Assembly (NCBI GenBank): GCA_030424865.1
Contig: JAUHVR010000008.1
Span: 124,001 to 188,000 of the forward strand
Direction: 5' to 3'
Source: Alphaproteobacteria bacterium
GTDB lineage: Bacteria > Pseudomonadota > Alphaproteobacteria > Rhodobacterales > Rhodobacteraceae
DNA: 64,000 nt
Below the pieces are notes generated by a model, which did not search any database, was not told where the DNA came from, and saw nothing but the letters and a program-made list of their open reading frames with translations. Of this stretch, positions 61,540 to 64,000 are shown piece after piece (position 1 is the stretch's first letter; each line of letters starts with the position of its first letter). The translations under genes and the position numbers were made by a program.

Positions 61540-62849
61540 TCCGACTGTCGCTTCGGCCCTGGCAACGGGCCGCGCCTTTTGTCAGAAGCCCAGGTTCTGT
61601 GCCCCGCAAAGCCAATGTCGTTGTCATCGGGGCCGGTCTGGCTGGCCTGTGCACCGCGCTTTTTCTGCACGAACGTGGACACGACGTGGTCGTGCTGGAC
61701 AAAGGGCCGCTCGGCGGCGAACAATCGCGCCGCGCCTTTGGCTGGGTCTATGCCAACGGCTGGCACCCCGAGAAACTGGAATTGGCACTGCGATCCCGCG
61801 CGCTTTGGGCCGGATTTTCCGAGCGTTTGGGACGCGATGTCGGGTTTCGCCAAAGCGGCAACCTGACAATCGTGGACAGCGCCGCGGATCTTGAGGCGCA
61901 AGAGCACTGGCTGAACGAGGCACGTCAGGCCGCGCCCGGTATTGACGCGCAAATCATCGAAGGCCGCGCGCTGGAGACGCTGGTGCCCGATGCGTCGAGA
62001 TCCTGGCGCGCCGGGGTCTGGCAACCCGGTGACGGGACAATTGAGCCGGAATGGACCATGGCGCAGTTGGTTCAGGGGATCGAGACCCTGGGAGTCCGCA
62101 TGGTGTCGTCCTGCGCGGTGCAAAAGATCGAGCGCGCCGGGGGGGCGGTTTCAGGCGTACTCACCGAAAAGGGGCCGATCGACGCGCGCACCGTGGTGGT
62201 CGCAGGCGGTGTCTGGACAACCAAATTGGTGCGGGCCTTGGGCGTTTCCCTGCCCCAACTGGGGATCGCAAGTTCGATGCAGGTCTTGTCCGCCGGACAG
62301 GGCCCGCTGGCAGGCGCGGGCTTTGGGCCGGATTTCGTGTGGCGTCGGCAAAATGACGGGCGCTACGCGGTGGGAACCTTGTCCCACACCGCTTTTGTCA
62401 CTCCCGACACGCTGCGGTTTATCCGTGATTTCCTGCCCTCGCTGAAAGAGACCCGCGATATGATGGAGATCGGTCTGGGCGCTGACTTTTGGACAAGGCT
62501 TGACCCGCTGAGGCAGCGCGACCTGTGTGGTCGGGTGGATGTCAAAGCGCTGGACGAAAGCCGGGCTGCGCTGGGGCGGGCGTTCCCGGATCTGGCGCGG
62601 GCCAGACGCGAAGACCAATGGGCGGGCATCATTGACGCCGTTCCCGACAGCACGCCAACTGTTGGCCCCGTCCCGAATGTCAGCGGGCTGGCCGTCATCA
62701 CCGGGTTTTCCGGCAACGGCCTGTCCAACGCCCCCGCCGCCGCCGAAATGCTGGCCGAGATCATCGATGGCGCGACGCCGACCTGCGATCCGCGCATCTA
62801 TCGGCCTGAACGCTTTGCCACGTCCGAGCCTTTTGTGTTCCGGCATTAA
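61536..62849 (+). CDS. FAD-dependent oxidoreductase of the DAO family
   Basis: A 437-aa DadA/DAO-type flavoprotein. The dinucleotide motif VVIGAGLAGLCTALFLHERG lies at about residue 30, after an unusual arginine-rich N-terminal extension, and the C-terminal TGFSGNGLSNAPAAAEMLAE is as in the family. Relatives oxidise D-amino acids, N-methyl amino acids or betaines. In a pyridine pathway it could remove an N-methyl or amino substituent, or act downstream. Last gene of the plus-strand unit. Confidence 0.85.
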   Translation: MIRLSLRPWQRAAPFVRSPGSVPRKANVVVIGAGLAGLCTALFLHERGHDVVVLDKGPLGGEQSRRAFGWVYANGWHPEKLELALRSRALWAGFSERLGRDVGFRQSGNLTIVDSAADLEAQEHWLNEARQAAPGIDAQIIEGRALETLVPDASRSWRAGVWQPGDGTIEPEWTMAQLVQGIETLGVRMVSSCAVQKIERAGGAVSGVLTEKGPIDARTVVVAGGVWTTKLVRALGVSLPQLGIASSMQVLSAGQGPLAGAGFGPDFVWRRQNDGRYAVGTLSHTAFVTPDTLRFIRDFLPSLKETRDMMEIGLGADFWTRLDPLRQRDLCGRVDVKALDESRAALGRAFPDLARARREDQWAGIIDAVPDSTPTVGPVPNVSGLAVITGFSGNGLSNAPAAAEMLAEIIDGATPTCDPRIYRPERFATSEPFVFRH

Positions 62850-62950
62850 CAGACCAATCCCGCGATACCCCCGGACCAGACCGCACCCCCAAAAGGTCGG
62901 GCAAACCAAGATGTCCGTGACCACTCGTTTCCGGCTGCACAAAGTGCGCG

Positions 62951-63646
62951 CTACTCACGCTCGCCGTAGCTGAAGTCGAGCGCTGGCAAGCCATCCACAC
63001 TGGCGTGAAGGCGGTCGCCGGGCACAACCGGGCCGACTCCGGCAGGTGTGCCCGTCATGATCAGGTCGCCGGGTTGAAGCCGGTAGAGCGTCGACAGAAA
63101 GGCGACCAGCTCTTCGACTGTCCACACCATCTCGGACAGCGGCGCGGACTGGCGGGTCTCGCCGTTCACGTCCAACCGGATGGATGCCCCTTCCAGCCCA
63201 TTCAATCCCTCGGCACGTGCCAGCGGGGCAATAACGGCCGACGCTTCAACATCCTTGGCGGCGTCCCACGGGCGGCGCTTGTCCTTGGCCTCGGACTGCA
63301 GGTCGCGCCGCGTCATGTCCAGCCCGACGGCATATCCGAAAATGGCATCCGAAACGGCATCCGGATCGACGCGAAACAGCGGTTTGTCCAAAGCCACAAC
63401 CAATTCGACTTCGTGGTGATAGTCGGACGTGCCCGCCGGGTAAGGCAGGTGCGCCCCGTGACCTGCCAGGTGATGAGCGGATTTTGTAAAGAAGAAAGGC
63501 GCATTGCGATCAATGGTGTTGCCCAACTCTGCGGCATGCGCCACGTAGTTGCGGCCAATGCAAAAGATCCGGCCGACAGGGTAATACGTGTCTTCCCCCG
63601 AAACGGGCAGGCATGGCTGAGGCCGCGCCTCGAAGCAAAAGCGCAT
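62951..63646 (-). CDS. Fumarylacetoacetate hydrolase family protein
   Basis: A 231-aa FAH-fold hydrolase. FCIGRNYVAHAAELG, the metal-binding HHEVELVVAL, and DLIMTGTPAGVGPVVPGD match fumarylpyruvate/acylpyruvase-type members, which cleave C-C bonds of oxo-dicarboxylates. The ATG at 63646 follows AAAGGA. It is convergent with the pyridine cluster, 101 bp from its last stop, and carries no cluster operator, so membership is uncertain. Confidence 0.85.
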   Translation of the reverse strand: MRFCFEARPQPCLPVSGEDTYYPVGRIFCIGRNYVAHAAELGNTIDRNAPFFFTKSAHHLAGHGAHLPYPAGTSDYHHEVELVVALDKPLFRVDPDAVSDAIFGYAVGLDMTRRDLQSEAKDKRRPWDAAKDVEASAVIAPLARAEGLNGLEGASIRLDVNGETRQSAPLSEMVWTVEELVAFLSTLYRLQPGDLIMTGTPAGVGPVVPGDRLHASVDGLPALDFSYGERE

Positions 63647-63680
63647 CTGCTGATCCTTTCTTGTCAATCCGATCGGGGGC

Positions 63681-63980
63681 TCAGGCGGAATTGCCCTTGC
63701 CATCCCTCACGTCCTTGAGGGCCGACAGCACTTCGGACTGGGTCCGCGACTGTTCCCGCACAAGTGCACGCACCTCTTCGGTTTGCAAGGCGGCACGACG
63801 GTTGACACGGTAAATGCCCCAGAGCCCCAGCAACAGGAAGGCCGGCCAGCTGAAGATGATCCAGACCACAAAGAGAAAAACGAAAAACATGATCGCCGGA
63901 TCCACCGAAGACCCGGCCAGCATCGCCTGAAGAGCGATCATGATATCGGGAAGCGTCTGCGCCCCGCTTTGAAATGCCAT
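63681..63980 (-). CDS. Small membrane protein with a C-terminal coiled coil (99 aa)
   Basis: One or two hydrophobic segments (AIMFFVFLFVVWIIFSWPAFLLLGLWGI) are followed by a charged helical tail with a heptad-like pattern (TEEVRALVREQSRTQSEVLSAL). No family recognised. It lies 34 bp upstream of the FAH gene on the same strand, so the two may be cotranscribed. The sequence beyond its start continues only 20 bases in this window. Confidence 0.65.
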   Translation of the reverse strand: MAFQSGAQTLPDIMIALQAMLAGSSVDPAIMFFVFLFVVWIIFSWPAFLLLGLWGIYRVNRRAALQTEEVRALVREQSRTQSEVLSALKDVRDGKGNSA

Positions 63981-64000
63981 CGCGACGGCCCAGATGATTG

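Overview
The window is GC-rich, densely packed alphaproteobacterial chromosome, most likely Rhodobacterales (Roseobacter group). The pointers are an frcRBCAK fructose-type operon, a single LolC/E-type permease next to lolD, a bifunctional MaoC-Pta protein beside ackA, a tandem pair of Lin0512-family proteins, a DUF6280-type small protein and a PopZ-like acidic protein. No rRNA and no CRISPR array were seen. One tRNA, tRNA-Cys(GCA), lies at 32626-32699.

Layout. 1-6.5 kb: the 3' end of a DeoR-type repressor, cobT and cobU (cobalamin nucleotide-loop assembly), a metallophosphoesterase coupled to two Lin0512 paralogues, then MaoC-Pta and acetate kinase. 6.6-12.6 kb: a TDT-family exporter and the divergent frcR / frcBCAK locus, with a large operator palindrome between the two arms. 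12.8-25.2 kb: mostly housekeeping genes: a D-2-hydroxyacid-dehydrogenase-like flavoprotein, a cytochrome c lipoprotein, lolD with its permease, two PLP aminotransferases, a dual-specificity phosphatase, an MsbA-like exporter, a glycosyltransferase and ygfZ. 25.2-32.5 kb: a long non-coding leader, an RTX protein made of 46 uninterrupted nonapeptides, efp, a DUF6280 protein with a strong terminator, a PopZ-like protein, TolC and a PCMT-like methyltransferase.

32.6-38.5 kb is a 5.8-kb integrative element in the 3' end of tRNA-Cys, bounded by perfect 44-bp direct repeats. It carries a tyrosine integrase and one 1144-aa MmeI-like (type IIL) restriction-modification enzyme as its main cargo. 38.7-46.5 kb is a carbohydrate or polyol uptake operon: a divergent UgpC-type ATPase, a GntR regulator with two palindromic operators, an esterase, a binding protein, two permeases, a sugar isomerase/epimerase and a Gfo/Idh/MocA dehydrogenase.

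46.6-62.9 kb is the most interesting part: an apparently complete catabolic regulon built around ring cleavage of 2,5-dihydroxypyridine. It encodes NicX-, NicD- and NicF-like enzymes (ring-opening dioxygenase, N-formylmaleamate deformylase, maleamate amidase), a self-sufficient P450-reductase fusion, a two-gene molybdenum hydroxylase, a decarboxylase-like protein, an SDR, a DAO-type flavoprotein, a tautomerase and a ribose-type ABC importer. A MarR regulator sits between the two transcription units, and an identical 7-2-7 operator (GCTTGTC-N2-GACAAGC) lies in front of each. No NicC- or HspB-type flavin monooxygenase is present. The P450 and the Mo-hydroxylase are therefore the only evident oxygen-inserting enzymes upstream of the dioxygenase, which suggests an undescribed peripheral route from a pyridine compound to 2,5-dihydroxypyridine. 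The window ends with an FAH-family hydrolase and a small membrane protein on the minus strand.
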